64,000 bases of DNA from Zavarzinia marina (GTDB lineage: Bacteria; Pseudomonadota; Alphaproteobacteria; Zavarziniales; Zavarziniaceae): assembly GCF_021568905.1 (NCBI RefSeq), contig NZ_JAKGSB010000002.1:372001-436000 (forward strand). Direction: 5' to 3'. Position numbers and translations under genes: made by a program. A model generated the notes under the pieces. The model did no database searches. It was given only the letters and a program-made list of their open reading frames with translations, and had not been told where the DNA came from. Shown one piece after another: positions 37,783-46,545 of the stretch (within the stretch, counting starts at the first letter, position 1; every line of letters starts with the position of its first letter).

Positions 37783-40092
37783 TCAGCGGTCCACGTCGTC
37801 AAAGATTGACTGTATGTTCGAACGTGCATTGGCGGCTCGGCCAACGGGCGTTTCCACTCGATCTTCAATGTCGGGGGCACGGGTCTCATTGAGATCCTCA
37901 ATCGCCTTCACGATCGCAATTCGCCCGATATCGATCTTAGTACGGTCGGTGTCATCGATCGGAAGCGCGTCCTCGATACCGTCCAATAAGCTCGACAACT
38001 CATCGAAGTGACTATCCGGGTCACTATCCCCGCAATTCGACTTCCAATCGGAAATATGAGTGTCGAGTTGATCAATAACGTCTCCCCTTACTCGTGCTAA
38101 GAGATCGTCAAACTCGGCATCTGTCAGGAGAGACCGCAGAGAGTCGTCGCGAAAAACACCTCCATCCGGGACCGTAAGAGTCGTATCGACAATGTGTTCT
38201 ACGAGGCTGAGGCGCTTTTCGTCGGGCAAAAGTTTCGCCAGGTGCAGCTTCGCCAGTAGTCGATTTTCGGAGGAGTACGCCATGAATGCGCCTGGGCGGA
38301 GATCGAGAACGTCAGGCGCCTGGTCTACAACCAGCCGCAAGAACGCAGTGTCGCAGCGTTGACCGAGAAAATAGCGGATGCGGTAGTCAATGGGATGTAC
38401 GAGCAAACGATTGAGAAGCGCCGGATACAACGATGGGCCGACACGGACGCTCGCGCCACGCAGTTCCACCCCGCCGCACACAACCTCCTCAAGCAGCCGT
38501 TCGAATTTCGCGCCGCGCAGGTAAATTTCGGTCAGTTCAGGTGAATTGGCGACGAGTGCAGCATAGGCATCGCCAATAGTCGGGTGCTTGAAGGTCCATT
38601 TAGGCCCCTCCGTTGTGTCAACAAGCAGGGCAAGACTTCCGCGAAGCGAATCGAGCGCGAGCCGGATTTCGGCAGCGGTTACGCCCAAAAGTTCTGTGAT
38701 CAACGCTATACGGTCGTCATTCTCGATCGGTGACGCGAGTTGCCCGCCGTGCATGAAAATCAGTGCAACTGCGGCCGCTTCGCCTCGATCGAGATTGCGC
38801 AGCACGTCTTTGAGGAAATCGACGGGTCGCCGTGCAAAATCAAGCAAGCCCTCCTCATCGAGGGTCACTTTCTCCGTAAAGAATGCAGACCCGAGGCGAC
38901 GAGCTGTCTCAGGAAGAAAAGATGCATCTTCCGCAAGTTTTGCCAAATGAGGCTTGATTGCCTTCTTAAACGCAGCCGGTTGATCACCGCGTTTAATGTG
39001 ATTGTACAGGATTTGCGCCTTCTCGGCGGTTGCCAAGCCTTGGACGTTGATGACCACCTGAGATTTGTCGAAAAGCGGAAACGCTCCGGTTTTGAGATCG
39101 CGATGAGCTGATCGCCAGATGTAGGTGCGGGATGTCAGCAGGAAGCGCGCACCCTTGCGCAACGCGGCAGCCATTAGGGGCATCTGCCGATTCCAGGCGT
39201 CGGCAATATGGCGTTGGTACTGAGTGGCGCCGAAAGCATCATCTATCCAGAAGAACTGCTTGGGGTCATCGGGATTCCAATGCCGCATGATGTCTTCAGG
39301 ACTGGTCACGCGGATCGTCGGCGCGTGCCAGTGATCGAGCGCCCCCAAAGCGAGACTCGCGGCGATGGTCGATTTTCCGGAAGCTGGATCTCCAAGCAGC
39401 AAGACAAAATTATGATTGAGTAGCGCGTCCACGCTGTGACGATGAGCATCTGTTACAACGAAACATGCCAGATCGTCCCCAAGTGCGCTCAGGACCGCGT
39501 GAGATTGCGCATAGGCCCGCTCATCAAGGATTTGGGAAAGATCTCCCAATCCATAGACCCTCGGCACCATCACCCGTAGCCGTGACGATTCCCGAATTTG
39601 CTGTGCTATCCAGTCACGCCCAAGAACGACACAGTTCTTCACGCCCACCGCTTCGAACGCCGCAGCGATTGCGTCGGCCTGCGTGCCCGATACGCTGTGA
39701 TTTGTGAGAAGGATGTAGTCTTCAGCCAACCCTCTGGCTGCAAGCTTTCCGGCCTTGGTCAATTCGCCCTTCACGGCGCTCAGGCTTAGCGGTGCATCCG
39801 CCTTGCTCGTGAATTTGCATTGGATTGTCGAGCGACCGGCTGCACCTCCATTGGACCAACGGCCTAGAAATGCACCATCGCGCCCGCCGTCCTTTGAGGG
39901 CAGAAATGTCTCAACCGACCGTTTGAGCACTTCCTGAGCGATTGCTACGCACAGGTCTTGAAACGACTTCCAGCCTAAAGTGTGAAGAGCGTAATCGATT
40001 AATGGTCCTTGCGCTGATGGCAAAAATGAGCCGTCCACCTCTGTAAGGTTCGATACTCGTTTCGCTTCTTGATTATTGATTTCCAACGACAC
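37783..40092 (-). CDS. Mrr-like nuclease fused to a STAND-type NTPase, probable anti-phage protein
   Basis: 769 residues. An N-terminal restriction-endonuclease-like domain (about 30-180) starts FQDLCVAIAQEV and has the Mrr-type site: Asp72 in KDGGRDGAF, then Gln91 and Lys93 in TIQCKFT. A P-loop NTPase follows: Walker A LLLGDPASGKST (232-242), Walker B QFFWIDDAFG (279-288) and sensor-like FLLTSRTYIW (317-326). A helical region to the C-terminus is the likely ligand sensor. This order resembles nSTAND3 and Avs-type antiviral STAND proteins, where binding of a phage product triggers nuclease activity. It is encoded alone in a mobile element. The start is uncertain: GTG 40092 overlaps GAGG; a TTG 6 nt on is an alternative. 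The exact family is inferred. Confidence 0.85.
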   Translation of the reverse strand: MSLEINNQEAKRVSNLTEVDGSFLPSAQGPLIDYALHTLGWKSFQDLCVAIAQEVLKRSVETFLPSKDGGRDGAFLGRWSNGGAAGRSTIQCKFTSKADAPLSLSAVKGELTKAGKLAARGLAEDYILLTNHSVSGTQADAIAAAFEAVGVKNCVVLGRDWIAQQIRESSRLRVMVPRVYGLGDLSQILDERAYAQSHAVLSALGDDLACFVVTDAHRHSVDALLNHNFVLLLGDPASGKSTIAASLALGALDHWHAPTIRVTSPEDIMRHWNPDDPKQFFWIDDAFGATQYQRHIADAWNRQMPLMAAALRKGARFLLTSRTYIWRSAHRDLKTGAFPLFDKSQVVINVQGLATAEKAQILYNHIKRGDQPAAFKKAIKPHLAKLAEDASFLPETARRLGSAFFTEKVTLDEEGLLDFARRPVDFLKDVLRNLDRGEAAAVALIFMHGGQLASPIENDDRIALITELLGVTAAEIRLALDSLRGSLALLVDTTEGPKWTFKHPTIGDAYAALVANSPELTEIYLRGAKFERLLEEVVCGGVELRGASVRVGPSLYPALLNRLLVHPIDYRIRYFLGQRCDTAFLRLVVDQAPDVLDLRPGAFMAYSSENRLLAKLHLAKLLPDEKRLSLVEHIVDTTLTVPDGGVFRDDSLRSLLTDAEFDDLLARVRGDVIDQLDTHISDWKSNCGDSDPDSHFDELSSLLDGIEDALPIDDTDRTKIDIGRIAIVKAIEDLNETRAPDIEDRVETPVGRAANARSNIQSIFDDVDR

Positions 40093-40119
40093 CTCAATTT
40101 TTAAGCGCTCGGCCTAGCT

Positions 40120-40139
40120 GACTGGATGACCATCCAGTC
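40120..40139. promoter_or_regulatory. perfect 9-bp palindrome upstream of the Mrr-NTPase gene
   Basis: GACTGGATG-AC-CATCCAGTC, 28 nt before the start codon and within the element. The placement suits an operator that keeps the gene repressed, though no regulator is encoded in the element. Confidence 0.5.
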
Positions 40140-40242
40140 CAAAATCCTCAGACAGCGTCATTGGGCCAGGGAGACGCGCCCGTCTTTCAGACGATGTCGG
40201 CTCGCTTGTGCCAGATTGACGGTGTTGCGCACGAGATCGAGA

Positions 40243-40272
40243 ATTACGGAATTACGGTGACACCCCACTAAT
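40243..40272 (-). repeat. right inverted terminal repeat
   Basis: Mirror copy of the left repeat. Immediately inside it, read on the minus strand, about 28 codons stay open to a TGA at 40158-40160 and may be the tail of another deleted gene that I could not identify. Confidence 0.75.
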
Positions 40273-40373
40273 TAATCAGTTCAAGACGCAAGTGATGCTA
40301 TGAGCCGCCCCAACAGCGACAAAGGTATTTTCGTCCTGCGGTGCATTGAAAGCCGCCTCCCTGTCTGCTCACC

Positions 40374-40742
40374 CTACATCATGACACTGATCCAATAGAT
40401 CGCCTGCACGAACCCCAGGATCTCAAACACCATCGAGACCCAGATCAGCGTCGTGGGACGGCCGTCGGTGACGAGGCTGAACAGGCGGCCCAGGGTGAGG
40501 CCGCCGGTCAGGACGGCGATCAGCACCAGGGCGGGCAGGGCCAGGGCCGGCATCCAGGCGGCGGCGATCGAGAGGGCGCCGGAGACGAGGGTGACGCCGC
40601 CCATGCCGGCGCGGGTCTGGCTGCGGGCATTGACGCCGCCGAGGGTGATGCCCAGCGTTTCGCTCGCACCGTCGGGATCGAAGAAGGGCCGCAGCCCGAC
40701 CAGCACGATGATGATGCCGGTGACGATCAGAAACCCGTCCAT
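40374..40742 (-). CDS. DUF4345-like small membrane protein
   Basis: 122 residues with four hydrophobic helices (FLIVTGIIIVLVGLRPFF; GGVTLVSGALSIAAAWM; LVLIAVLTGGLTLGRL; VFEILGFVQAIYWISV). The central Arg-Ala-x-Met-Gly-Gly segment followed by a GRL/F turn and EI...Q are features of DUF4345 proteins. No function is known. The gene is separated from the inserted element by about 100 nt of non-coding DNA. Confidence 0.72.
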   Translation of the reverse strand: MDGFLIVTGIIIVLVGLRPFFDPDGASETLGITLGGVNARSQTRAGMGGVTLVSGALSIAAAWMPALALPALVLIAVLTGGLTLGRLFSLVTDGRPTTLIWVSMVFEILGFVQAIYWISVMM

Positions 40743-40816
40743 CCCCTCCCCCTCCCGCTCGAGCGAGCACTTTCCCGGGAGGGTAGCACGGCCACGACCG
40801 CGCGCGGCAGCGGGGA

Positions 40817-41410
40817 TCAGAGAAAATCGGCCATATATCGCCGGAGGGCCGGGATCGCCTTGGCGTCGAAATCCTCGATCAGGCGGCGGCTGAGGCCATA
40901 GAGCACCTGGCGCCGTTCCGTGAAGCCGGCGTCCTTGGGCACGGTGTCGGTCTGGCTGACGCTGACGGTGGTCTGGGCCGTGGTGGTGCCGTCGGTGATT
41001 TCGCGCCGGGCATCGAAGCGGACGTCGAGGCGGGTGGTGACGCGGGCGCCGGGCTCGTCCGTGAACACGCCCTGCACGCCGCCCGTCGTGGCCAGCCGTT
41101 CCTCGATCGCCGAAGCGTCGGTGATCGTCACCGTCAGCCTGCCGCTGCTGCCGGCGGCCTGCAGACGGTCGCCGAGCCAGTTGGTCAGGGCGGTCAGGGG
41201 CGGCACGTCGAATTCACCCTCGACATGGCCTTCGCCGAAGAAGCTGGAGCGGTCGACCACCTCGATCTCGGCGACGTTCAGGCGGAGCGGCGCGCCGCCG
41301 ACATGGAACGGCGGGAAGCTGGGTGCCGGATCGGTCGCGGCGCAGGCGCCGAGCCCGGCCAGGGACGGAACGAGAGGCACGGCGACGAGAAACGCGCGAC
41401 GCGAGATCAT
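40817..41410 (-). CDS. putative Tat-exported lipoprotein, unknown function
   Basis: 197 residues. The N-terminus MISRRAFLVAVPLVPSLAGL then GAC combines a twin-Arg motif with a lipobox (LGAC), so it is probably acylated at Cys23. The mature part (FHVGGAPLRLNVAEIEVVD ... LTVTITDASAIEERL ... VLYGLSRRLIEDFDAKA) resembles small alphaproteobacterial lipoproteins of unknown function that sit in the envelope. Located 41 nt after the stop of hslO on the same strand. Confidence 0.8.
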   Translation of the reverse strand: MISRRAFLVAVPLVPSLAGLGACAATDPAPSFPPFHVGGAPLRLNVAEIEVVDRSSFFGEGHVEGEFDVPPLTALTNWLGDRLQAAGSSGRLTVTITDASAIEERLATTGGVQGVFTDEPGARVTTRLDVRFDARREITDGTTTAQTTVSVSQTDTVPKDAGFTERRQVLYGLSRRLIEDFDAKAIPALRRYMADFL

Positions 41411-41451
41411 GGTCTTCTTCCGGTAGATTTTCGCCAGTCAGGCCTTGCCGA

Positions 41452-42369
41452 TCAAGCTTCCACCGTCTCGGGGTCGAAGGCAAAGCCGGCGTTGCAGAAT
41501 TCACAGGTGACGAGGATCTTCCCGTCGACCGCCATATCCGCACGGTCTTCGGGCGAAAATTGGGCGAGAACCTGCGAGATCCGCTCGCGCGAGCACCGGC
41601 AGCCGACGGAGACCACGGGGGTCGAATAGACCCTGACGTCGTCCTCGTGATAGAGCCGCCAGGCGACTTCCTCCATCCGCAGTTCCGGGCCGACCAGTTC
41701 CTCCGCCGTCACCGTCGCCGCCTTGCTGCGGGCGTTGACCCAGCGGTCCTCCGCCGCCGGATCGGGCAGATGGCCGCCGACATCGGCGCGCGGGCCGGCG
41801 CTGCCGTGGGGCAGGTGCTGGACCATCAGACCGCCGGCCAGCCACGGCCCGTCCGGCCAGGCCCGGCGGGCGGCGAGGCGCACCAGGGTCGGTATCTGTT
41901 CGGAATCGCGGAAATAGGCTTCGGCGCATTCGGCCAGATCCTCGCCCTCCAGCGCGACGATACCCTGATAGCGGTCGGTCTCCGGCCCCTGGTCCAGGGT
42001 CATGGCCAGGTAACCCTTGCCGACCAGGGCACCGAAGGCGGGATCGGGACCCAGGCGGTCCAGGGCCTCGCGGTCGAACTGGGCATAGCCGCGAACGGCG
42101 CCCGGCGTGGTGAAATCGGCGACCACCATGGAGACCGCGCCGTCGCTCTTGGTCTGGACCGTGAAGGTGCCGTCGAACTTCACCGAATTGCCGAGCAGCA
42201 CGGCGACCAGGATCGCCTGCGCCAACAGGCCCGACACGGCATCGGGATAATCGTGCCGGGCGAGGATCGTATCGACCACCGGCCCCAGCCGGACATGGCG
42301 CCCACGCACGTCGAGCGTATCGATCTGAAACGGCAAGACCCGATCCAGGCCCTTCTCGTTGTCGTTCAT
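41452..42369 (-). CDS. hslO: redox-regulated chaperone Hsp33
   Basis: 305 residues. The N-terminal holdase domain carries VVADFTTPGAVRGYAQFD. The C-terminal redox switch has both zinc Cys pairs, GCRCSRERI (CxC) and VTCEFCNAGF (CxxC). Under oxidative stress the zinc is released, the linker unfolds and the protein holds unfolded clients. The ATG overlaps nothing; a repeat-bearing 184-nt gap separates it from argF upstream. Confidence 0.96.
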   Translation of the reverse strand: MNDNEKGLDRVLPFQIDTLDVRGRHVRLGPVVDTILARHDYPDAVSGLLAQAILVAVLLGNSVKFDGTFTVQTKSDGAVSMVVADFTTPGAVRGYAQFDREALDRLGPDPAFGALVGKGYLAMTLDQGPETDRYQGIVALEGEDLAECAEAYFRDSEQIPTLVRLAARRAWPDGPWLAGGLMVQHLPHGSAGPRADVGGHLPDPAAEDRWVNARSKAATVTAEELVGPELRMEEVAWRLYHEDDVRVYSTPVVSVGCRCSRERISQVLAQFSPEDRADMAVDGKILVTCEFCNAGFAFDPETVEA

Positions 42370-42499
42370 CTATGTTCACCCTCAAGCGCCGGGCGCGCGC
42401 ATCCGCGCGCTTGGCTCGCTTCGCTGAAGCTCCGCGGGGCCTCAATGGCCCAGTTGGGTGCCTCTATTCCTCAGGCGTCACATCCATTGGCGTTCATCT

Positions 42500-42541
42500 C
42501 CCCCAAGGGTCATCCCGGCGAAGGCCGGGATCTCCTGGGGG
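42500..42541. repeat. extragenic palindromic (REP-like) element
   Basis: ATCCCGGC-GAAG-GCCGGGAT core, extended by CCCCCAAGG on the left and CCTGGGGG on the right. This GTCATCCCGG...CCGGGAT hairpin is of the type dispersed between genes in many Alphaproteobacteria. It sits between argF and hslO, 12 nt after the argF stop, and may serve as its terminator. Confidence 0.7.
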
Positions 42542-42553
42542 AAGGGCACCCGA

Positions 42554-43501
42554 TCAGTCGGCGAGGCACCAGGCCAGGATGCCCTTCTGGGCGTGCAGGC
42601 GGTTTTCCGCCTCGTCCCAGACGATGGACTGCGGGCCGTCGATGACGTCCGACGTCACTTCCTCGCCCCGATGCGCCGGCAGGCAGTGGAGGAACACCGC
42701 GTCCTTGGCGCCCAGGCCCATGCGCCGCGCATCGACGCGGTAGGGTGCCAGCAGGTTGTGCCGGCGTTCCGCCTCGGTGTCGCCCATGGAGACCCAGGTG
42801 TCGGTGACGATGGCGTCCGCGCCCTCGGCCGCCGCGTCGGCGTCGCGGGTCACGGTGACCCTGGCGCCTTCCCTGGCCGCCCAGTCGAGGATCTCCTTCG
42901 GCGGCGCCAGTTCGTCCGGGCAGGCGAGGCGCAGCGCGAAATCGAATCGGGCGGCGGCATGGATGAAGCTGCGCGCCACATTGTTGCCGTCGCCGAGCCA
43001 GGCGAAGGTGCGACCGGCGATGTCACCCCGGTGCTCCTCGTAGGTCATGATGTCGGCCATGATCTGGCACGGATGCGACCAGCGCGTCAGGCCGTTGATC
43101 ACCGGCACCGTCGCCGCCTCGGCCATCTCGGTCAGATTGCTGTGGTCCGAGGTGCGCAGCATGATGGCATCGACGTAACGCGAGAGGACACGCGCCGTAT
43201 CGGCGATCGTCTCTTCGCGGTTGAGCTGCAGTTCGGTGCCGAGCAGCAGCAGGGTCTGGCCGCCGAGCTGGCGCATGCCGACGTCGAAGGAGACGCGGGT
43301 GCGGGTCGACTGCTTCTCGAAAATCATCGCCAGGATACGGCCGTCGAGCGGGCTGCCGGCATCGGGCACGCCCTTGGGCAGGCCGTGGCGCGCGGTCTTC
43401 AGCTTCTTCGCGCGGTCGATGATGGCGCGGAGCGTAGCCTTATCGAGGCGGTCGAGATCGAGGAAATGCCGAGGCGTCTTGGTGAAATTCACGACACTCA
43501 T
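42554..43501 (-). CDS. argF: ornithine carbamoyltransferase
   Basis: 315 residues. Carbamoyl-phosphate site [11 protein letters not shown], then [12 protein letters not shown], the Asp loop [10 protein letters not shown] and the ornithine loop [13 protein letters not shown] are all intact. It makes citrulline from ornithine and carbamoyl phosphate in arginine synthesis. The ATG overlaps the argD stop in ATGA, giving translational coupling. Confidence 0.97.
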   Translation of the reverse strand: MSVVNFTKTPRHFLDLDRLDKATLRAIIDRAKKLKTARHGLPKGVPDAGSPLDGRILAMIFEKQSTRTRVSFDVGMRQLGGQTLLLLGTELQLNREETIADTARVLSRYVDAIMLRTSDHSNLTEMAEAATVPVINGLTRWSHPCQIMADIMTYEEHRGDIAGRTFAWLGDGNNVARSFIHAAARFDFALRLACPDELAPPKEILDWAAREGARVTVTRDADAAAEGADAIVTDTWVSMGDTEAERRHNLLAPYRVDARRMGLGAKDAVFLHCLPAHRGEEVTSDVIDGPQSIVWDEAENRLHAQKGILAWCLAD

Positions 43502-44709
43502 GATGCAGCCTTCATATCCGCCTTCACTTCGGCCGACAGTGCGGCGCAGGCGGTATCGAGAAGCCGGGCGGCCGCGGCCACCTCTTCTTCGGTGATGTTC
43601 AGGGGGGGCAGCAGGCGAACCGTATTCTCGCCGCCGCCGACGCCGATCAGGCCCGCGTTGCGCATGGCCGCCTGCAGGCGCTTGTTCTCGATGCCGTCGC
43701 GGACCTTGAGGCCCAGCATCAGGCCCCGGCCGCGAATGCCCTCCACGATGTCCGGATGGCTGTCGACGATCATCGCCAGCGACTGGCGGAGGCTGGACGC
43801 GATGGCATTCACCCGGTCGAGGAAGCCCGGCTCCAGCATCAGGTCGAGGACGGCATTGCCCACGGCCATGGCCAGCGGATTGCCGCCATAGGTGGAGCCA
43901 TGGCTGCCCGCGGTCATGCCGATGGCCGCCTTCTCGGTGGCGAGGCAGGCACCGAGCGGGAAACCGCCGCCGATCGCCTTCGCCGTCGCCATGATGTCCG
44001 GCGCGACGCCGGCCCATTCATGGGCGAAGAGCTTGCCGGTACGGCCCATGCCGCATTGAACCTCGTCGAGGATCAGGAGGATGCCGTTCTCGTCGCAGAG
44101 CTCGCGGATGGCGCGCATCTTCTCGTCGGACAGGGGGTTGATGCCGCCCTCGCCCTGGATCGGCTCGAACAGCACGCCGGCCGTCTCATGGGTGATCGCG
44201 GCCTTGAGGGCGTCGAGATCGCCGAAGGGCACGTGGTCGAAGCCCTCGACCACCGGGCCGAAGCCTTCGACCAGCTTCTGCTGGCCGGCGGCGGCGATGG
44301 TCGCCAGCGTCCGGCCGTGGAAAGCGCCTTCGAAGGTGACGATGCGCCAGCGCTCCGGATTGCCGGTGGCGCTGTGATACTTGCGGGCCGTCTTGATCGC
44401 GCATTCGACCGCTTCCGCACCGGAATTGGTGAAGAAGACATAGTCGGCGAAGGTGGCGTCCACCAGCCGCTGGGCCAGGCGCTCCTGTCCCGGGATGCGG
44501 AACATGTTGGACGTGTGCCAGACCTTGCCCGCCTGTTCCGTCAGCGCCTTGACCAGATAGGGATGGGCGTGACCGAAGGCGCAGACGGCGATGCCGGCGG
44601 CGAAATCCAGGAATCGTCGGCCGTCGGTCGACACCAGCCAGGCGCCCTCGCCCTTCTCGAAGGCGAGGTCGGCACGCGCATAGGTCGGCAGGACGGCGGA
44701 CGTGGTCAC
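43498..44709 (-). CDS. argD: acetylornithine/succinyldiaminopimelate aminotransferase
   Basis: 403 residues, class-III PLP aminotransferase. Key parts: [48 protein letters not shown] and the PLP Lys in [14 protein letters not shown]. The start is GTG 44709, preceded by AGGAG at 8 nt; there is no suitable ATG. Makes N-acetylornithine in arginine synthesis, upstream of argF in the same operon. Confidence 0.96.
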   Translation of the reverse strand: MTTSAVLPTYARADLAFEKGEGAWLVSTDGRRFLDFAAGIAVCAFGHAHPYLVKALTEQAGKVWHTSNMFRIPGQERLAQRLVDATFADYVFFTNSGAEAVECAIKTARKYHSATGNPERWRIVTFEGAFHGRTLATIAAAGQQKLVEGFGPVVEGFDHVPFGDLDALKAAITHETAGVLFEPIQGEGGINPLSDEKMRAIRELCDENGILLILDEVQCGMGRTGKLFAHEWAGVAPDIMATAKAIGGGFPLGACLATEKAAIGMTAGSHGSTYGGNPLAMAVGNAVLDLMLEPGFLDRVNAIASSLRQSLAMIVDSHPDIVEGIRGRGLMLGLKVRDGIENKRLQAAMRNAGLIGVGGGENTVRLLPPLNITEEEVAAAARLLDTACAALSAEVKADMKAAS

Positions 44710-44923
44710 GAGTTGGCTCCTGAAAATAGAAACCCCTGCCGGTGGCCCGCCTTCCCCCATGGAATGCGTAAACCGCCAGCAAGGCCCGGAACAGAAGAGC
44801 GGCAGAGTAAATAGAGAAGGCCCCGATCTGTCAACGTTTCTGCCGGATTTCGGGGGGCTTGCCTGGGCTGGCGGCATCGGAACAATGCTGTGTTCAAGCT
44901 TGGGAGCGCCGGGGGAAGCGTCC

Positions 44924-45121
44924 ATGCGCACGACCATCATTCTCGACGACGAGTTGCTGTCCAAGGCGCGGACCCTAACCGGCCTCACGAACCGGTCCGC
45001 ACTGGTCCGAGAGGCGTTGAAAGCCTTGCTCGAAAGGGAAAGCGCGGGCCGTCTCGGTCAGCGTGGCGGAACCGAGCAGGACGCGGCGGCCGTCTTGCGC
45101 CGCCGCGCCGACCGGGCTTGA
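44924..45121 (+). CDS. vapB: orphan VapB-type antitoxin
   Basis: 65 residues. The ribbon-helix-helix start [20 protein letters not shown] and [18 protein letters not shown] match VapB/DUF2191 antitoxins. The usual partner vapC should follow within a few bases, but the next 70 nt hold no PIN-domain start and then the convergent SDR gene ends. Either the toxin was lost or this protein regulates other targets. Confidence 0.82.
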   Translation: MRTTIILDDELLSKARTLTGLTNRSALVREALKALLERESAGRLGQRGGTEQDAAAVLRRRADRA

Positions 45122-45193
45122 CCCTGACTGGGCGTCAAGAGCGGGGCAATCGTTTCCTATGTATATGTAAAGGTCTCGATACGTCTTGCCCCC

Positions 45194-45937
45194 TCACCAG
45201 GTCTCGGCGAAGGGGCGGAGTTCGAGTTCGTGGGTCCAGGCGGAGCGGGGCTGGCCGTGGAGCATCCAATAGGTCTCGGCCACGGCGGCGGGGTCGAGGG
45301 CGGCATCTGCGCCCTTGCCCTCGATGAAGCCGGGCAGGAAGCCGCGCACCCGCTCGCCGTCGACCACGCCGTCGATCACGACATGGGCGACATGGATGCC
45401 CTGGGGGCCGAATTCCCGCGCCATGCTCTGAGCGATTGCGCGGAGCCCGGCCTTGGCCGAGGCGAAGGGCGCGAACATGGGCCGCCCGCGCAGCGACGCC
45501 GAGGCACCGGTGTAGATGATCGTGCCCTTGCCCGCCGGCAGCATGGCGCGCAATGCGCCCTGGCCGACCAGCATGCCGGCCAGCGGCCCCTGGCGCCACA
45601 TGGTCTCGAGCACGTCCGGGGTCATCGACATGAAGTCCTGGGGCCAATTGCCGCCGACGTTGAAGACCACCAGTTCGGGCACGCGGCCGTCAGCCGCCAC
45701 GCGCTCGAAGACGGCGCCGACGTCAGCGGGTTCGGTGGCATCGGCTTCGACGGCAATGGCGGTGCCGTCGGCGTCGGTGATCGCCTTCACCACATCGGTC
45801 ATCTTCTCGGGCCGGCGGCCCGCGACATAGACCGGCAGGCCCGCCCGGGCCAGGCGGATGGCGGTGGCGCCGCCGATTCCGGCGACCGGGCCGACGCCGA
45901 AGACAATTGCGGCAGTCTTGGCGGGGGGCGCGCTCAT
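45194..45937 (-). CDS. SDR-family protein with Phe at the catalytic Tyr position
   Basis: 247 residues. The cofactor loop is GVGPVAGIGGATA, VFNVGGN replaces NNAG, and the active-site stretch APFASAKAGLRA has FxxxK instead of YxxxK. C-terminal similarity to the SDR at 46546 is clear (WTHELELRPFAETW versus WTHELDLRPWSENW), so the two are paralogues. Enzymatic activity by the standard SDR mechanism is doubtful. The start overlaps the stop of the isomerase gene in ATGA. Probably part of a small catabolic operon under the TetR regulator at 47389. Confidence 0.85.
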   Translation of the reverse strand: MSAPPAKTAAIVFGVGPVAGIGGATAIRLARAGLPVYVAGRRPEKMTDVVKAITDADGTAIAVEADATEPADVGAVFERVAADGRVPELVVFNVGGNWPQDFMSMTPDVLETMWRQGPLAGMLVGQGALRAMLPAGKGTIIYTGASASLRGRPMFAPFASAKAGLRAIAQSMAREFGPQGIHVAHVVIDGVVDGERVRGFLPGFIEGKGADAALDPAAVAETYWMLHGQPRSAWTHELELRPFAETW

Positions 45938-46536
45938 GCCGCCGCCTCCTCGGCCTTCAGCGCCTCCTCGACGAAGTCGAGACGGTCCTGGCCGAAGAAC
46001 ATCTCGCCGTCGACGAAGAAGGTCGGCGCCCCGAAGGCGCCGCGCGCCACCACCGCCTCGGTATCGGTCTTCAGCTTGTCCTTCACCGCCGGATCGGCGA
46101 TCAGGGCTTCGTAATGGCCGGGGTCGATACCCGCCGTGGTCAGCACCTCGCGCACCACCTGCCCGTCGCCCATGTTGCGGCCGTCGCGCCAGATGGCGTC
46201 ATAGACGGCGTCGCAATAGCGGCAGAAATCGTCCGTCCCCGCGAAGCCGGAAGCGCCGCGCATCAGGCTGACGGTATTGATCGGGAAGAAGGGATTGAAG
46301 TTCAGCGGCACGCCGAACTTCTTCGCGTAGCGCGCCAGATCGGTGAAGAGATAGGCGCCCTTGGCCGGCACCGTGATGGGCGCCGAATTGCCCGTCGCCT
46401 TGAACACGCCGCCCAGCAGGATGGGAATCGGCTTTACCGTGGCCCCCGTCCGCTCGGCGACGGCGCCGATGCGCCGCCAGGCGAGATAGGCGGCCGGGCT
46501 GCCGAAGTCGAAATAGAATTCAACGGTCTTGGACAT
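45934..46536 (-). CDS. 2-hydroxychromene-2-carboxylate isomerase family protein (DsbA/kappa-GST fold)
   Basis: 200 residues. FYFDFGSPAAYLAWRRI is the GSH-binding start, with Ser in the active position (FGSP), followed by PILLGGVFKATGN, FPINTVSLMRGA and GAFGAPTFFVDGEMFFGQDRL. Members isomerise 2-hydroxychromene-2-carboxylate in naphthalene-type degradation with glutathione, or act on other aromatics. No ring-hydroxylating dioxygenase is in the window, so the actual substrate is unclear. Flanked by two paralogous SDRs, 9 nt downstream of one and overlapping the other. Confidence 0.9.
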   Translation of the reverse strand: MSKTVEFYFDFGSPAAYLAWRRIGAVAERTGATVKPIPILLGGVFKATGNSAPITVPAKGAYLFTDLARYAKKFGVPLNFNPFFPINTVSLMRGASGFAGTDDFCRYCDAVYDAIWRDGRNMGDGQVVREVLTTAGIDPGHYEALIADPAVKDKLKTDTEAVVARGAFGAPTFFVDGEMFFGQDRLDFVEEALKAEEAAA

Positions 46537-46545
46537 CGCATTTCC

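Larger units (their letters stand above)
37470..40272. mobile_element. 2.8-kb element with inverted terminal repeats carrying a Mrr-STAND NTPase gene
   Basis: Bounded by ~30-bp imperfect inverted repeats. It contains a truncated IS5-like transposase tail at the left and one long cargo gene on the minus strand. Base composition drops visibly inside: one line I counted (38581-38640) is 57% G+C while neighbours are near 70%. No complete transposase is present, so the unit is non-autonomous or decayed. ATT adjoins both ends, too short to prove a target-site duplication. It directly follows the VLCFA operon. Confidence 0.7.

Noticed and set aside
40158-40247. Fragment of a second cargo or transposase gene at the right end of the element
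   Set aside because: About 28 open codons on the minus strand, but too short to assign and possibly chance.
45122-45193. Truncated vapC after vapB
   Set aside because: No PIN-domain-like start or remnant can be read in any frame.
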